Below are positions 25,573 to 34,619 of a stretch of 64,000 nucleotides of DNA, in pieces (the first letter of the stretch is position 1; every line of letters starts with the position of its first letter). The position numbers and the translations under genes were made by a program. The stretch is taken from assembly GCA_046331625.1 (NCBI GenBank), contig JAXLQL010000011.1, forward strand, positions 124,001 through 188,000. The letters run 5' to 3'. Origin of the DNA: JAXLQL01 sp046331625. GTDB taxonomy: Bacteria > Acidobacteriota > Terriglobia > Bryobacterales > Bryobacteraceae. The notes under the pieces were generated by a model. That model ran no database searches. It saw only the letters and a list, made by a program, of their open reading frames with translations, and was not told the DNA's origin.

Positions 25573-27171
25573 ATGTCCGACATCATCTACCTGGTTGCCA
25601 GTGGCGACCTGCGCCTTTCCGCGAATCAGAAGTGCTGGGCCGCGCAGGAGAAGGCCGAGGCGGCTGTCATCGCCGCAATCGAACGCCTGGGCGGCAAGGT
25701 CAAACGCGGCCACGAGTATGACGCCGAAGCCGGCCACGGTTTCATTGATAGCCAGAAGCGCGGCATGGAAGTGTTCCGCTCGATTCCGCGCAAGGCCCCG
25801 CTCGTGGTGGTGGAAGCCGTTTGGCAGTACAGCCATCATCTGCTGCACGGTCTCTATTCGCACGAAGGGCCCATTCTGACCGTCGCCAACTGGAGCGGCG
25901 AATGGCCGGGACTCGTCGGCATGCTGAACCTGAACGGCTCGCTCACCAAAGCGGGCGTCGACTATGACACGCTCTGGTCGGTCGACTTCACTGACGACTT
26001 CTTCCTGCGAAACCTGAAGCGCTGGCTCGCGGGCAAGCGCGTGAAGCATGACCTCTCGCACGTCACGCCGCTCAAGAGGCTGAAGCTGCCCTCCAAAGCG
26101 GCCGCCGCCGGTAGCGCCGTGGCGGAAGATCTGCTGGCGAACAAAGCCATCATGGGCATCTTCGACGAAGGATGCATGGGCATGTACAACGCCATCATCC
26201 CGGACGAACTGCTTCACCCCACCGGCATCTTCAAGGAGCGCCTCTCGCAATCCACGCTCTACGCCGCGATGCAGCAGGTCTCCGATTCCGAAGCCGCCGG
26301 CGTTCGCAGTTGGCTCAATGCCAAGGGCATGCGCTTCGTCACGGGTACGAATCCCAGCACTGACCTCACTGACGACCAGATTCACCAACAGTGCAAGATG
26401 TACGTGGCGGCGTTGCGGCTGGCCGATGACTTCGGCTGCGCCACCATCGGTATCCAATACCAGCAGGGCTTGAAGGACCTCACGCCCGCTTCGGACCTCG
26501 TCGAGGGCTTGCTCAACAACGTCGACCGGCCGCCCGTCAAAGATGCCTCCGGCCAACGCGTGCTGTTCGAGGGCGAAGCGCTTCCGCACTTCAACGAAGT
26601 GGACGAGTGCGCCGGTCTTGACGGCTTGGTCACCTACCGCATCTGGCGTAAGCTCGGCTTCGATCCCGAGAACACGTTGCACGATGTCCGTTACGGCGAA
26701 GAGTACAACGGCGAGTTCGTGTGGGTGTTCGAAATCTCGGGCGCCGCGCCGCCGCAGCATTTCATCGGAGGCTACGCGGGCACCGTCAGCGAGCGCCAGC
26801 CGCCGATGTATTTCCGGCTCGGCGGAGGATCGGTGAAGGGCGTGAGCAAGCCCGGCGAGATCGTGTGGAGCCGTGTCTACGTGGATGACGGCGAGCTCTG
26901 CGCAGACATCGGTCGCGCCAAAGTGGTGGAGTTGCCCCGCGAAGAAACCGAGCGCCGCTGGCAGATTACCACTCCGCAGTGGCCCATCATGCACGCGGTC
27001 ACCTACGGTGTCTCGCGTGACCAGTTGATGGCGAAGCACAAGTCGAACCACATTCAGGTGGCCTACGTGCCCGATGCAAAAGGCGCCAACCAGGCGCTCG
27101 CAGCGAAGGCAGCTTGCTTCCGTGAGCTGGGACTGCGCGTCTCCATTTGCGGCACTGGGCACGGGCTCTGA
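25573..27171 (+). CDS. L-fucose/arabinose isomerase-like protein
   Basis: 532 residues; AGGAG sits 4-5 nt before ATG 25573 and the gene follows the aquaglyceroporin by 24 nt. The N-terminal part (VVVEAVWQYSHHLLHGL, GPILTVANWSGEWPGLVGMLNLNGSL) and IMGIFDEGCMGMYNAIIPDELL resemble the fold of the FucI/AraA superfamily, where Glu and Asp ligate Mn in the active site. The length (about 530) fits. There is no signal peptide, so it is cytoplasmic. A sugar ketol-isomerase is the best guess, but the substrate cannot be read from sequence. Acidobacteria often carry this branch near sugar-degrading secreted proteins, here the DUF1080 gene. Confidence 0.6.
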   Translation: MSDIIYLVASGDLRLSANQKCWAAQEKAEAAVIAAIERLGGKVKRGHEYDAEAGHGFIDSQKRGMEVFRSIPRKAPLVVVEAVWQYSHHLLHGLYSHEGPILTVANWSGEWPGLVGMLNLNGSLTKAGVDYDTLWSVDFTDDFFLRNLKRWLAGKRVKHDLSHVTPLKRLKLPSKAAAAGSAVAEDLLANKAIMGIFDEGCMGMYNAIIPDELLHPTGIFKERLSQSTLYAAMQQVSDSEAAGVRSWLNAKGMRFVTGTNPSTDLTDDQIHQQCKMYVAALRLADDFGCATIGIQYQQGLKDLTPASDLVEGLLNNVDRPPVKDASGQRVLFEGEALPHFNEVDECAGLDGLVTYRIWRKLGFDPENTLHDVRYGEEYNGEFVWVFEISGAAPPQHFIGGYAGTVSERQPPMYFRLGGGSVKGVSKPGEIVWSRVYVDDGELCADIGRAKVVELPREETERRWQITTPQWPIMHAVTYGVSRDQLMAKHKSNHIQVAYVPDAKGANQALAAKAACFRELGLRVSICGTGHGL

Positions 27172-27179
27172 TCAGCCTG

Positions 27180-27185
27180 TATACT
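27180..27185 (+). promoter_or_regulatory. -10-like TATACT before the DUF1080 gene
   Basis: TATACT ends 8 nt before ATG 27194 with no ribosome site between, another case fitting leaderless transcription. Confidence 0.4.
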
Positions 27186-27193
27186 GGCAAGTC

Positions 27194-27871
27194 ATGAAAA
27201 CTCTCGCCTGGGTGCTCGTGTTGGCTTGTGCCGCTTTCGGTCAAACGGGGAAGCCGCTCTTCAACGGAAAGAATCTCGAAGGCTGGGAGGTGAAAGGCGA
27301 CGGCCAGTGGAAGGTGCTCGCTGGTGGAACGCTGATCGCGCAGTCGTCTTCGGGCGCGAAGACTCCGTTCGGAGCATGGCCCGTCACGCTCGACGAAAAA
27401 CAGTATATGGCGTGGCGGCAGACGCAGTCGTGGCTCTACACCACCGCTGAATACGGCGAGTTCGACCTTCACGTCGAGTACCTCACGCCTTCCGGTGGAA
27501 ACAGCGGCATCTCGATCCGCGATAAGACACGCGGCCAATACGCGATCGGCCCCGCGCCTGACTACAACAAGACGCCCGCGCACTGGGGCTACGAGATCCA
27601 GATTCTCAACGCGGTCAAGACGAAGTACCCCACCGGCAGCATCTACCTGTTCGCGCCGGCGCAGTTCGGCCACGAAAAGGAGAATGACTGGAACGCGCTC
27701 GATATCGAGTCCCGCAATAGCGGCATCAAGGTTCGGCTCAACGGACACGAAGTCGCGAGCCACGCCGGTGAACCGGACCGCCCCAAGGCCGGGCCGATCG
27801 GGCTCCAGCTGCATGACCGCTTCAGCGTGATCGAGTTCCGCAATATCCGGTTGCGCGAGGTGGGGAAGTAG
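27194..27871 (+). CDS. Secreted DUF1080 (3-keto-disaccharide hydrolase-like) protein
   Basis: 225 residues from ATG 27194, which gives a signal peptide (MKTLAWVLVLACAAFGQ); upstream in-frame starts lie within the previous gene. The body shows the DUF1080 concanavalin-like sandwich: KPLFNGKNLEGWEVKGDGQWKV, YGEFDLHVEYLTPSGGNSGISIRD, GYEIQILNA and IGLQLHDRFSVIEFRNIRLRE. Some family members hydrolyse 3-keto-disaccharides, so a role in extracytoplasmic glycan use is plausible. It is close to the fucose-isomerase-like gene and convergent with ligD. Confidence 0.87.
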   Translation: MKTLAWVLVLACAAFGQTGKPLFNGKNLEGWEVKGDGQWKVLAGGTLIAQSSSGAKTPFGAWPVTLDEKQYMAWRQTQSWLYTTAEYGEFDLHVEYLTPSGGNSGISIRDKTRGQYAIGPAPDYNKTPAHWGYEIQILNAVKTKYPTGSIYLFAPAQFGHEKENDWNALDIESRNSGIKVRLNGHEVASHAGEPDRPKAGPIGLQLHDRFSVIEFRNIRLREVGK

Positions 27872-28012
27872 AGGGGGGGGCGACTCCCCAGGATCTTCGA
27901 GTCTGCGAGGGCGACCTTCGCAGGCCCAAAGATCCCGGAATGATGCAGAGACGCCCCTGGTCAGGGGCACGTTACGCTGCTGGATACTGGGGGTTTCCCC
28001 AGGGTCAGAACT
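27872..28012. terminator. Hairpin-rich convergent gap (possible bidirectional terminator)
   Basis: Three strong stem-loops: a long one with outer stem GGATCTT/AAGATCC (27891-27897 with 27929-27935) around CTGCGAGG-gcga-CCTTCGCAG; GCCCCTG-GT-CAGGGGC (27953-27968); and CTGGGG-GTTT-CCCCAG (27987-28002). None has a clear U-tract. The hairpin repeat family seen in other convergent gaps is absent here. Confidence 0.4.
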
Positions 28013-30547
28013 CTACGCGCCAGCGGACTTTCCGCCCAGTACCTCGCGCAGCCGGTCAAACGCGTCCTCGAGTCGTTGCGGCAACGTCAGCACTCCGGCG
28101 AAGAGATCTCCAACGCGTGCAAAGCGATCCGGCGAATTCTTCAAGTGGAACTGCTGGGGCCGTAGGCTGGGTGTCAACTCGCGCCATTCGAGCGGCGTAG
28201 CCACCGGCGCTCCAGGGTGAGCCCGCAAAACATAAGGCGCGGAAATTGTTTTTCCCCGCGCGTTCTGCATGTAGTCGAAGTAGACGCGGCCCTTCTCGCG
28301 ACGCGAAATGGTCCGGGGCAGGGTGAACAGATCGGGCCGCTCGGCGGCGCACAAGCGAGCCAGCACCTCCGCGAATGACCGCGATTGTTCGAAAGTGTAA
28401 ACCGGCTCGAGCGGAACGTAGATATGCATCCCGTCGCCGCCCGTGGTCTTCGGGTATCCGGTGAGGCCCAGCAGATCCAGCTTGCGCTTCACGATCAAAG
28501 CCGCCTCCACGATCTTCTCGTAGCCGCACTCGTGCGGATCGAGATCGATCAGCATGAAGTCGGGATTATCGAGCGACCCCACCCGGCTCATCCACGGGTT
28601 TTGATCGATGCATCCGAGATGCGCCAGATAGAGCAACTCCGCGCGGCCCGCTCCCACCACCAGCAGCTTTTCTTCCTTGTCGACGTCGAGCACCTTCTCT
28701 GATCGCATCCATTCCGGGAAGCCCGTCGCCGCATTCTTCTGAAAGAAGCCCTCGCCGTGGATCCCGTCCGGATAGCGCCGCAACGAAAGCGGCCGGTCTT
28801 TCCAATGCGGGATGAACAGGTCCGCCACCGCATCGTAGTAGTTGAGAATGTCGCGCTTGACGTAGCCGTGCTCGGGATAGAAGACCTTGTTCAGGTTGAT
28901 GAAGTGCATCGCGTGGCCGTCCACGCTGACGCGAGCTTCGTCTTTGTCACCCGTCAGTAGCGGCGCACGTTTCACCGCAGCCACGGGCTCTCGCATGCAT
29001 TCTTCGGGCGCGATGTCGAACCGCATTCCCACGTATACGGGACCGCGCAAGCGCCCTTCGTTGGTCCAGTTGTTGTACTTCACGCGGCAAACCAACTCTG
29101 GACGCACAAACTTCATCTCGCCCGCGGGCACTTGCGGCAACTCGCGGAACGGGCACTGCGCGATCATGCGCGGTTCCAGCAGCTTGTAGATGTCCTTGAT
29201 CTGCGCCTGATCGAAACCCGTGCCCACATTGCCCACCCACACGAGTTCTTCCTTGTCGAATGCACCCAAAATCAGCGACCCGAACAACTCGCGCTTGTTC
29301 ACTACGAACCCGCAAATCACGAATTCCTGCTCGTGCGAGATCTTGATCTTCACCCAATCGCCGCTCCGCGTGGAGCGGTACGGGCTCCCCAGACGCTTCG
29401 CAACGATCCCTTCCAAACCCTGCGCCCGCGCGGCTTCCAGCAACTCATTGCTCGGCACCGGAAAGTCCCGCGAGAATCGCAACACCGGCGAGGGCTTCAA
29501 GTGCGTGGCGAGCAACCGCCGCCGTTCGGAAAGTGGCGATTCGCGCAGGTCGAACCCATCGAAGTAGATCAAATCGAACGCGAAGAACATCGCCGGCTGC
29601 TGCGCCGCCAGCCGTGCGATATGCCGCGCGCCCGTGGCCATGATGCGCGGCTGCAGGAGTTGGAAGTTCGGGCGGCCCTGCTCGTCGAGCATCACGATCT
29701 CGCCATCGAGAATTGCTTCCCGCGCGCCGAAGCTTTCGGGAATGGTGGCGAACTCCGGATACTGCGCGTCCATCACCGTGCCGCGACGCCCCACCAGATG
29801 GAGCTTTCCATCATTCAGATAAGCCAGTGCGCGCACGCCGTCCCACTTGATCTCGTACATCCAGTCGGACCCGGGTGGTGCCGCATCGGCCGAAGCCGCG
29901 AGCATCGGCGTAAGGTCGCGCGGCATCTCGGCGGCGACGGCTCCCGTTGCAGGGGCTCCTGGATTGCTCGCCTGAGTACGCGCCGGAGCATCCATTGCGA
30001 TCTCTTGTTGCGTCCGCCCGGTCAGCACGCTGTACTCGAAGCGATCGATATCCCAAGGCGTCTCGGCCGAAGCGTCCTTCTTCTTGATCAGCAGCCAGTC
30101 AACGCCCTTGGTGCTGTTCTTCAGCTTCACCAGTGCGAACTCGCCGGTGATCTTGCGACCATGCAAGCGGAACTTGAAGTCGCCTCGCGCAAGTTGCTCT
30201 TCAATAGCGGCTTCGCCGAGAAGCTCCCACGATCCCGCGTCCCACAGCATCATGCTTCCAGCGCCGTAGTTGCCTCGCGGGATGTTGCCTTCGAAGTCCC
30301 GATACTCGAGCGGGTGATCCTCCACGTGGACGGCCAAGCGCTTGATGCTCGGATCGAGCGTGGGGCCTTCCGGCACCGCCCAGCTCTTCAGCGTGCCGCC
30401 GATCTCGATGCGCAGGTCATAGTGCAGGCGGCGTGCGGCATGTCGATGGATGCAGAATGAGCGCCCTTGCTGTGGTTCCGGCGCCGCCGGGCCGGGTTCG
30501 GGAGTCTTGTCGAAGCTGCGTTTTCGCGCGTATTCTTCCAGCGCCAT
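28013..30547 (-). CDS. ligD: Bacterial NHEJ DNA ligase D (phosphoesterase-ligase-polymerase)
   Basis: 844 residues, close to Pseudomonas LigD with the same order. Residues ~1-165 are the 3'-phosphoesterase (FCIHRHAARRLHYDLR, VEDHPLEYRDFEGNIPRGNYGAG). Residues ~200-520 are the ATP-dependent ligase with the adenylation motif EIKWDGVRAL (Lys nucleophile), GEIVMLD and VIVAKR-like EGIVAKRLGS. Residues ~550-840 are the primase-polymerase with LIDLDPHECGYE (metal DxD) and TTGGDGMHIYVPL. It processes and seals double-strand breaks held by Ku. It is divergent from ku, separated by 60 nt holding both promoters. Confidence 0.96.
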   Translation of the reverse strand: MALEEYARKRSFDKTPEPGPAAPEPQQGRSFCIHRHAARRLHYDLRIEIGGTLKSWAVPEGPTLDPSIKRLAVHVEDHPLEYRDFEGNIPRGNYGAGSMMLWDAGSWELLGEAAIEEQLARGDFKFRLHGRKITGEFALVKLKNSTKGVDWLLIKKKDASAETPWDIDRFEYSVLTGRTQQEIAMDAPARTQASNPGAPATGAVAAEMPRDLTPMLAASADAAPPGSDWMYEIKWDGVRALAYLNDGKLHLVGRRGTVMDAQYPEFATIPESFGAREAILDGEIVMLDEQGRPNFQLLQPRIMATGARHIARLAAQQPAMFFAFDLIYFDGFDLRESPLSERRRLLATHLKPSPVLRFSRDFPVPSNELLEAARAQGLEGIVAKRLGSPYRSTRSGDWVKIKISHEQEFVICGFVVNKRELFGSLILGAFDKEELVWVGNVGTGFDQAQIKDIYKLLEPRMIAQCPFRELPQVPAGEMKFVRPELVCRVKYNNWTNEGRLRGPVYVGMRFDIAPEECMREPVAAVKRAPLLTGDKDEARVSVDGHAMHFINLNKVFYPEHGYVKRDILNYYDAVADLFIPHWKDRPLSLRRYPDGIHGEGFFQKNAATGFPEWMRSEKVLDVDKEEKLLVVGAGRAELLYLAHLGCIDQNPWMSRVGSLDNPDFMLIDLDPHECGYEKIVEAALIVKRKLDLLGLTGYPKTTGGDGMHIYVPLEPVYTFEQSRSFAEVLARLCAAERPDLFTLPRTISRREKGRVYFDYMQNARGKTISAPYVLRAHPGAPVATPLEWRELTPSLRPQQFHLKNSPDRFARVGDLFAGVLTLPQRLEDAFDRLREVLGGKSAGA

Positions 30548-30607
30548 GAAACGAGGTGAGCCGATCCTGTTTTGACTCTCCTATCATATCTACAGGTACC
30601 CGAAAAC

Positions 30608-31456
30608 ATGGCTTCTACAACTTGGAAGGGTCACATCACGTTTGGCTTGGTGTCGATCCCGGTGCGCATGATGGCTGCGGCCCGTGCCGAAACCGTCAGC
30701 TTCAACCAGCTTCACAAGAAAGATCACTCCCGCGTGAAGCAGGTGCTCTTCTGCCAAGCCGAAGATCAGGCTGTGCCGCGAAGCGAATTGGTGAAAGGCT
30801 TCGAGTACGAGAAAGACCGCTACGTGGTGATCGACGACGAAGACATCAAGAAGATCACTCCGAAGACCGCCAAGGTGATGGAGATTCTCGAGTTCGTCAA
30901 GGAACACGAAGTCGATTCCGTCTACCTCGAGAGCTCCTACTACTTGGCTCCCGAGGAAGCGGGCGAGAAGCCCTACACGCTTCTGTTCGAAGGCATGAAG
31001 CAAAGCGGTTTCGTCGCCATCGCCAAGCTGACCATGCACAATCGCGAACACGTGGTCATCCTCCGGCCGGCTCGCCACGGCATGATTCTCCACACCATGT
31101 ACTACCAGGACGAAGTTCGCGGCATGGACGAGTTCCGCACCAACCGCGGTATCGTGCAGGACAAAGAACTCTTGATGGCCAAGAGCTTGATCGAAGCGAT
31201 GGCCGGCAACTTCGAACCCGAAAAGTACAAAGACAACTATCGCGAAACGCTGCGCGGCATGATCGAAGCGAAGATCCATGGTCAGGAAGTGGTCGCTCCG
31301 CCCGCTGCACAGGAACTCGCGCCGGTGGTCGATATCATGAAGGCGCTCGAAAGCAGCTTGTCGGCGCTCAAGAAGCCTCCCGCTCCGGCGCCTTCCGCCG
31401 AAGAGAAGCCCGTAACGTTGGAAATGCCGAGGAAGGTAGCGGGCCGCCGCGGCTAA
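30608..31456 (+). CDS. ku: Ku protein for non-homologous end joining
   Basis: 282 residues from ATG 30608 (MASTTWKGHITFGLVSIPVRM), the canonical bacterial Ku start; TATCAT lies 20 nt upstream. Motifs of the Ku core are present: QLHKKDHSRVKQ, KGFEYEKDRYVVI, ESSYYLAPEE, AKLTMHNREHVVILRP and the C-terminal LigD-recruiting basic tail. It forms a homodimeric ring that threads onto DNA ends and recruits LigD. It is followed 1 nt later by the addB-like gene, so it is transcribed with addB and addA. Confidence 0.96.
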   Translation: MASTTWKGHITFGLVSIPVRMMAAARAETVSFNQLHKKDHSRVKQVLFCQAEDQAVPRSELVKGFEYEKDRYVVIDDEDIKKITPKTAKVMEILEFVKEHEVDSVYLESSYYLAPEEAGEKPYTLLFEGMKQSGFVAIAKLTMHNREHVVILRPARHGMILHTMYYQDEVRGMDEFRTNRGIVQDKELLMAKSLIEAMAGNFEPEKYKDNYRETLRGMIEAKIHGQEVVAPPAAQELAPVVDIMKALESSLSALKKPPAPAPSAEEKPVTLEMPRKVAGRRG

Positions 31457-31457
31457 C

Positions 31458-34400
31458 GTGCCGCCCGTAATCCTCACTGCGGATTCGAGCGCGCGGCTGC
31501 ACGCCGCTGCTCAGCCGTTTCTCGACTCGGGGCCTTTGCTGCTGCTCGCGCCCACGCGAAACGCCGCAGCCGATTTCCTGCGCGCGCATCCTGGCCGCGG
31601 AACGCTCGGCGTGCACGCTCTGACGCTGCCGCAGTTGGCCGCGCAACTCGCCACCGAGTCGCTGGGCCGGCGCGGACTGGCGCCGATGAGTCCGCTAGGG
31701 CAGGAAGCCATCATGGCGCGAGTTGTGCACCGCCTGCGCGCGGAGCGAAGGCTCACGTACTTCGATCCCGTTGCGGAGACGCCAGGCTTCGTGGGAGCGG
31801 CGGCGCGGACGGTGTCGGAACTGCGGCTGGAAGATGTTCCGCGACCAGCCGCCGCTGATGGACCAACCGGTGACCTCGGGAGACTAATGGCAGGCTATGC
31901 CGATCAACTGGTGAAGGAGTCGCTGGCCGATCTTGCTGCCATCTACCGCATGGCGATCGACACGGTGTCGCATCCCTTGCTCGGGATCCCGGTGTTGTTG
32001 CTCGACGTGCCGCTTCGCTTCGCCTTGCAACGTCAACTCGTGGCGGCGGTGGCGGCGCGGGCTCCGCGCGTCTTGTCCGTGGCGCTCGATTCCGATATCG
32101 AATCCGTCGCCGCTCTCGGGGCCGCTCTCGGAGTCAAAAGCACCGGCGCCGATGCTCCAGGCGCCGCTTCCACGCTAGAACGCGTTCGATCGAATTTGTT
32201 TTCGACTGGCCAACTCGCCACCGGGGCGGCGGACGGCACGCTCGACATCTTTTCCGCCGCGGGAGAAGGGTTGGAATGCGTCGAGATCGCGCGCCGCATC
32301 CACGCCGTGGCTGCGCGAGGAGTCCCGTTCGATGAGATCGGCATTCTGCTGCGAGCGCCGGAGCGCTACCAGCCACTGCTTGAAGACGCCCTGCGCCGCG
32401 CCGGGATCCCCGCCTACTTCGAACGCGGCACCGCGCGTCCAGACCCGGCTGGGCGCGCCTTTCTCGCCTTGCTCAATTGCGCTGCGGAGAACTGCTCCGC
32501 TTCGCGCTTCGCCGAGTATCTTTCGCTCGCTCAGGTTCCAGCGCTCGACTCGCGCGGTGCTCCGGTGCGCACCGAGCGCGCGATGGCGGCTACGCAAGAC
32601 GAGGTCCTGCTCGCCTTCGTCTCCGAGCCTGCGGTTGCCGAGCAGCAAGAAGAAGCCGGCGCCACCATCGCCGCGCCATTCCGATGGGAGCGCTTTCTCG
32701 TCGACGCCGCGGTGATCGGAGGTCGCGACCGATGGGAGCGCCGCTTGCATGGGCTCGAGCGCGAATGGGAACTCCAACTGCGCGAACTCGAAGACGAAGA
32801 CTCGGAGCGCAAAGAAACCGCCGAAGCCAAGCTCGCCCAGCTTCGAGTCCTGCAAGCGTTCGCGCTGCCCCTGGTCACGTTGCTCGATGAGCTTCCCAGG
32901 TCCGCCAATTGGCGCGAGTGGATCGACAAGCTCACCGAACTCGCCGAGACTGCGTTGCGCAAGCCGGACTCGGTGCTCGCCGTGCTCAACGAACTGCGCC
33001 CCATGGCCGACGTCGGTCCCGTCGAGCTCGATGAGGTGTTCGGCGTACTGCGTGACCGTCTACGGTTTCTTCGCAATGATCCGCCAGCGCGCCGTTATGG
33101 ACAAGTGCTCATCGCCAGTATCGACGAAGCGCGTGGACGCTCGTTTCGCGTGGCGTTTCTTCCGGGCTTGGCCGAAGGAATCTTCCCCCGGCGCCCCTTT
33201 GAAGATCCGCTCTTGCTCGACGACTATCGCTCCGCATGGTCGCCGGAGCTCACCGTGCGCGACCGCCGCGTGGAGCGCGAGCGGCTGCTGCTCCGCATCG
33301 CGGCGAGCGCCGCTGAGGAGCTTGTGGCCTCGTATCCGCGCATGGATGTGGTCCAAGGCCGGCCTCGCGTGCCGTCATTCTACGCGCTCGAGATTGCGCG
33401 CGCTGCCGAAGGAGCGCTGCCGGACCTCAAGGAGTTTCAGTCGAAGGCCGACCATGCTGCTCCGTCGCGCCTCCACCGGCCCGCGCCGGAGGACCCTGCC
33501 GATGCCATCGACGATGCCGAGTATGATGTCGCCGCTCTCGACGCCGTATCGAAGCTGGCTCGCGGCGCTGCTCGTGGAGCCGCCCGATACCTGATGGAGG
33601 TGAGCCCTTCCTTGGCTCGCTCGCTTCGTTCGCGTTGGCGGCGTTGGCACTCGGCTTGGTCGCCCGCCGATGGACTGGTGGAACCAGATCCGGCAACCAA
33701 GATCGTCCTCGACGATTTCCGGCTCGCCAACCGGCCCTATTCCGCCACGTCGCTGCAACGATATTCCGTCTGCCCGTATCAGTTCGCGCTGCATGCAATC
33801 TATCGCTTCCAGCCGCGCGAAGAGAAAGAGCCTCTCGACCAACTCGATCCGCTCACGCGCGGTTCCATCTTCCACTCGATGCAAGACGAACTGATCGGCG
33901 AGTTGAAACAGGCATCTCTCGTGCCGCTCGATAAGTCGAAGCTCGACCGCGCGCTCGACATCGCGGACCAGATCGTCGCGCGCGTGACCGAGGCGTACGC
34001 CGAGGAACTTGCTCCCGCGATTCCTCGTGTGTGGATCTCGGAGATCGAAGACCTCCGCACCGACCTTCGCGGATGGATTCGCCAGGTGGCAGTTCAAGAT
34101 GACGAATGGGAGCCCGTATTCTCCGAGTTCCGCTTCGGCGCCGAGGAGCGGATGATCGTGCTCGACCGCGTGGTGGTGCGCGGCGCGATCGACTTGGTGG
34201 AGCGCCACGTCTCCAAGCGCATTCTCCGCATCACGGACCACAAAACCGGCAAGCCTCCCGATCCCAAGCCCGGATTCGTGGGCGGCGGAAAATTCCTGCA
34301 GCCCCTGCTCTACGCACTGGTGGCTGAGCGCGCGCTGCACCAACCCGCCGAAGCCGGGCGGCTCTCCTACTGCACGCATCGCGGCGGCTATGACCAAGTG

Positions 34401-34619
34401 GTGATCCCCGCATCGGAGAACGCGAGAGCACGCCTGGCGCAAGTGCTCGACCGTATCGACAAGGCCATCGAATCGGGCGACCTTCCCGCTGCACCGGAAA
34501 AGGACGCGTGCGAGTACTGCGACTTCAGCGTCGTCTGTGGCCCTTATGAGGAACTGCGTCTGCGCCGAAAATCGAAGGGCCGCATCGAGCCGTTGGTGGA
34601 ACTGAGGAGGCTTCCGTGA
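31458..34619 (+). CDS. addB: AddB-like helicase-exonuclease subunit with PD-(D/E)XK nuclease and FeS motif
   Basis: 1053 residues from GTG 31458, one nt after the ku stop. The N-terminal half is helicase-like but lacks a Walker A (LLLAPTRNAAADF replaces it), as in many AddB proteins outside Firmicutes. The C-terminal third is a RecB-type nuclease: SATSLQRYSVCPYQFALHAIYRF, RGSIFHSMQDEL, IDLVERH...ITDHKTGK (catalytic D-x-K), and a CEYCDFSVVC cluster that, with the upstream Cys in YSVCPYQF, forms the four Cys of the AddB 4Fe-4S site. With AddA it resects double-strand ends and reads Chi. The stop overlaps addA (GTGA). Confidence 0.85.
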   Translation: MPPVILTADSSARLHAAAQPFLDSGPLLLLAPTRNAAADFLRAHPGRGTLGVHALTLPQLAAQLATESLGRRGLAPMSPLGQEAIMARVVHRLRAERRLTYFDPVAETPGFVGAAARTVSELRLEDVPRPAAADGPTGDLGRLMAGYADQLVKESLADLAAIYRMAIDTVSHPLLGIPVLLLDVPLRFALQRQLVAAVAARAPRVLSVALDSDIESVAALGAALGVKSTGADAPGAASTLERVRSNLFSTGQLATGAADGTLDIFSAAGEGLECVEIARRIHAVAARGVPFDEIGILLRAPERYQPLLEDALRRAGIPAYFERGTARPDPAGRAFLALLNCAAENCSASRFAEYLSLAQVPALDSRGAPVRTERAMAATQDEVLLAFVSEPAVAEQQEEAGATIAAPFRWERFLVDAAVIGGRDRWERRLHGLEREWELQLRELEDEDSERKETAEAKLAQLRVLQAFALPLVTLLDELPRSANWREWIDKLTELAETALRKPDSVLAVLNELRPMADVGPVELDEVFGVLRDRLRFLRNDPPARRYGQVLIASIDEARGRSFRVAFLPGLAEGIFPRRPFEDPLLLDDYRSAWSPELTVRDRRVERERLLLRIAASAAEELVASYPRMDVVQGRPRVPSFYALEIARAAEGALPDLKEFQSKADHAAPSRLHRPAPEDPADAIDDAEYDVAALDAVSKLARGAARGAARYLMEVSPSLARSLRSRWRRWHSAWSPADGLVEPDPATKIVLDDFRLANRPYSATSLQRYSVCPYQFALHAIYRFQPREEKEPLDQLDPLTRGSIFHSMQDELIGELKQASLVPLDKSKLDRALDIADQIVARVTEAYAEELAPAIPRVWISEIEDLRTDLRGWIRQVAVQDDEWEPVFSEFRFGAEERMIVLDRVVVRGAIDLVERHVSKRILRITDHKTGKPPDPKPGFVGGGKFLQPLLYALVAERALHQPAEAGRLSYCTHRGGYDQVVIPASENARARLAQVLDRIDKAIESGDLPAAPEKDACEYCDFSVVCGPYEELRLRRKSKGRIEPLVELRRLP

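Noticed and set aside
24562..27162. An 866-residue minus-strand frame over glpF and the isomerase-like gene
   Set aside because: It starts inside the repeat locus and overlaps two supported plus-strand genes; no motifs.
27872..27881. Homopolymer runs (G at 27873 and 37815, A8 at 16374) as phase-variable tracts
   Set aside because: They are outside coding sequence, in a pseudogene, or inside addA without evidence of variation; error-prone runs are a simpler explanation.
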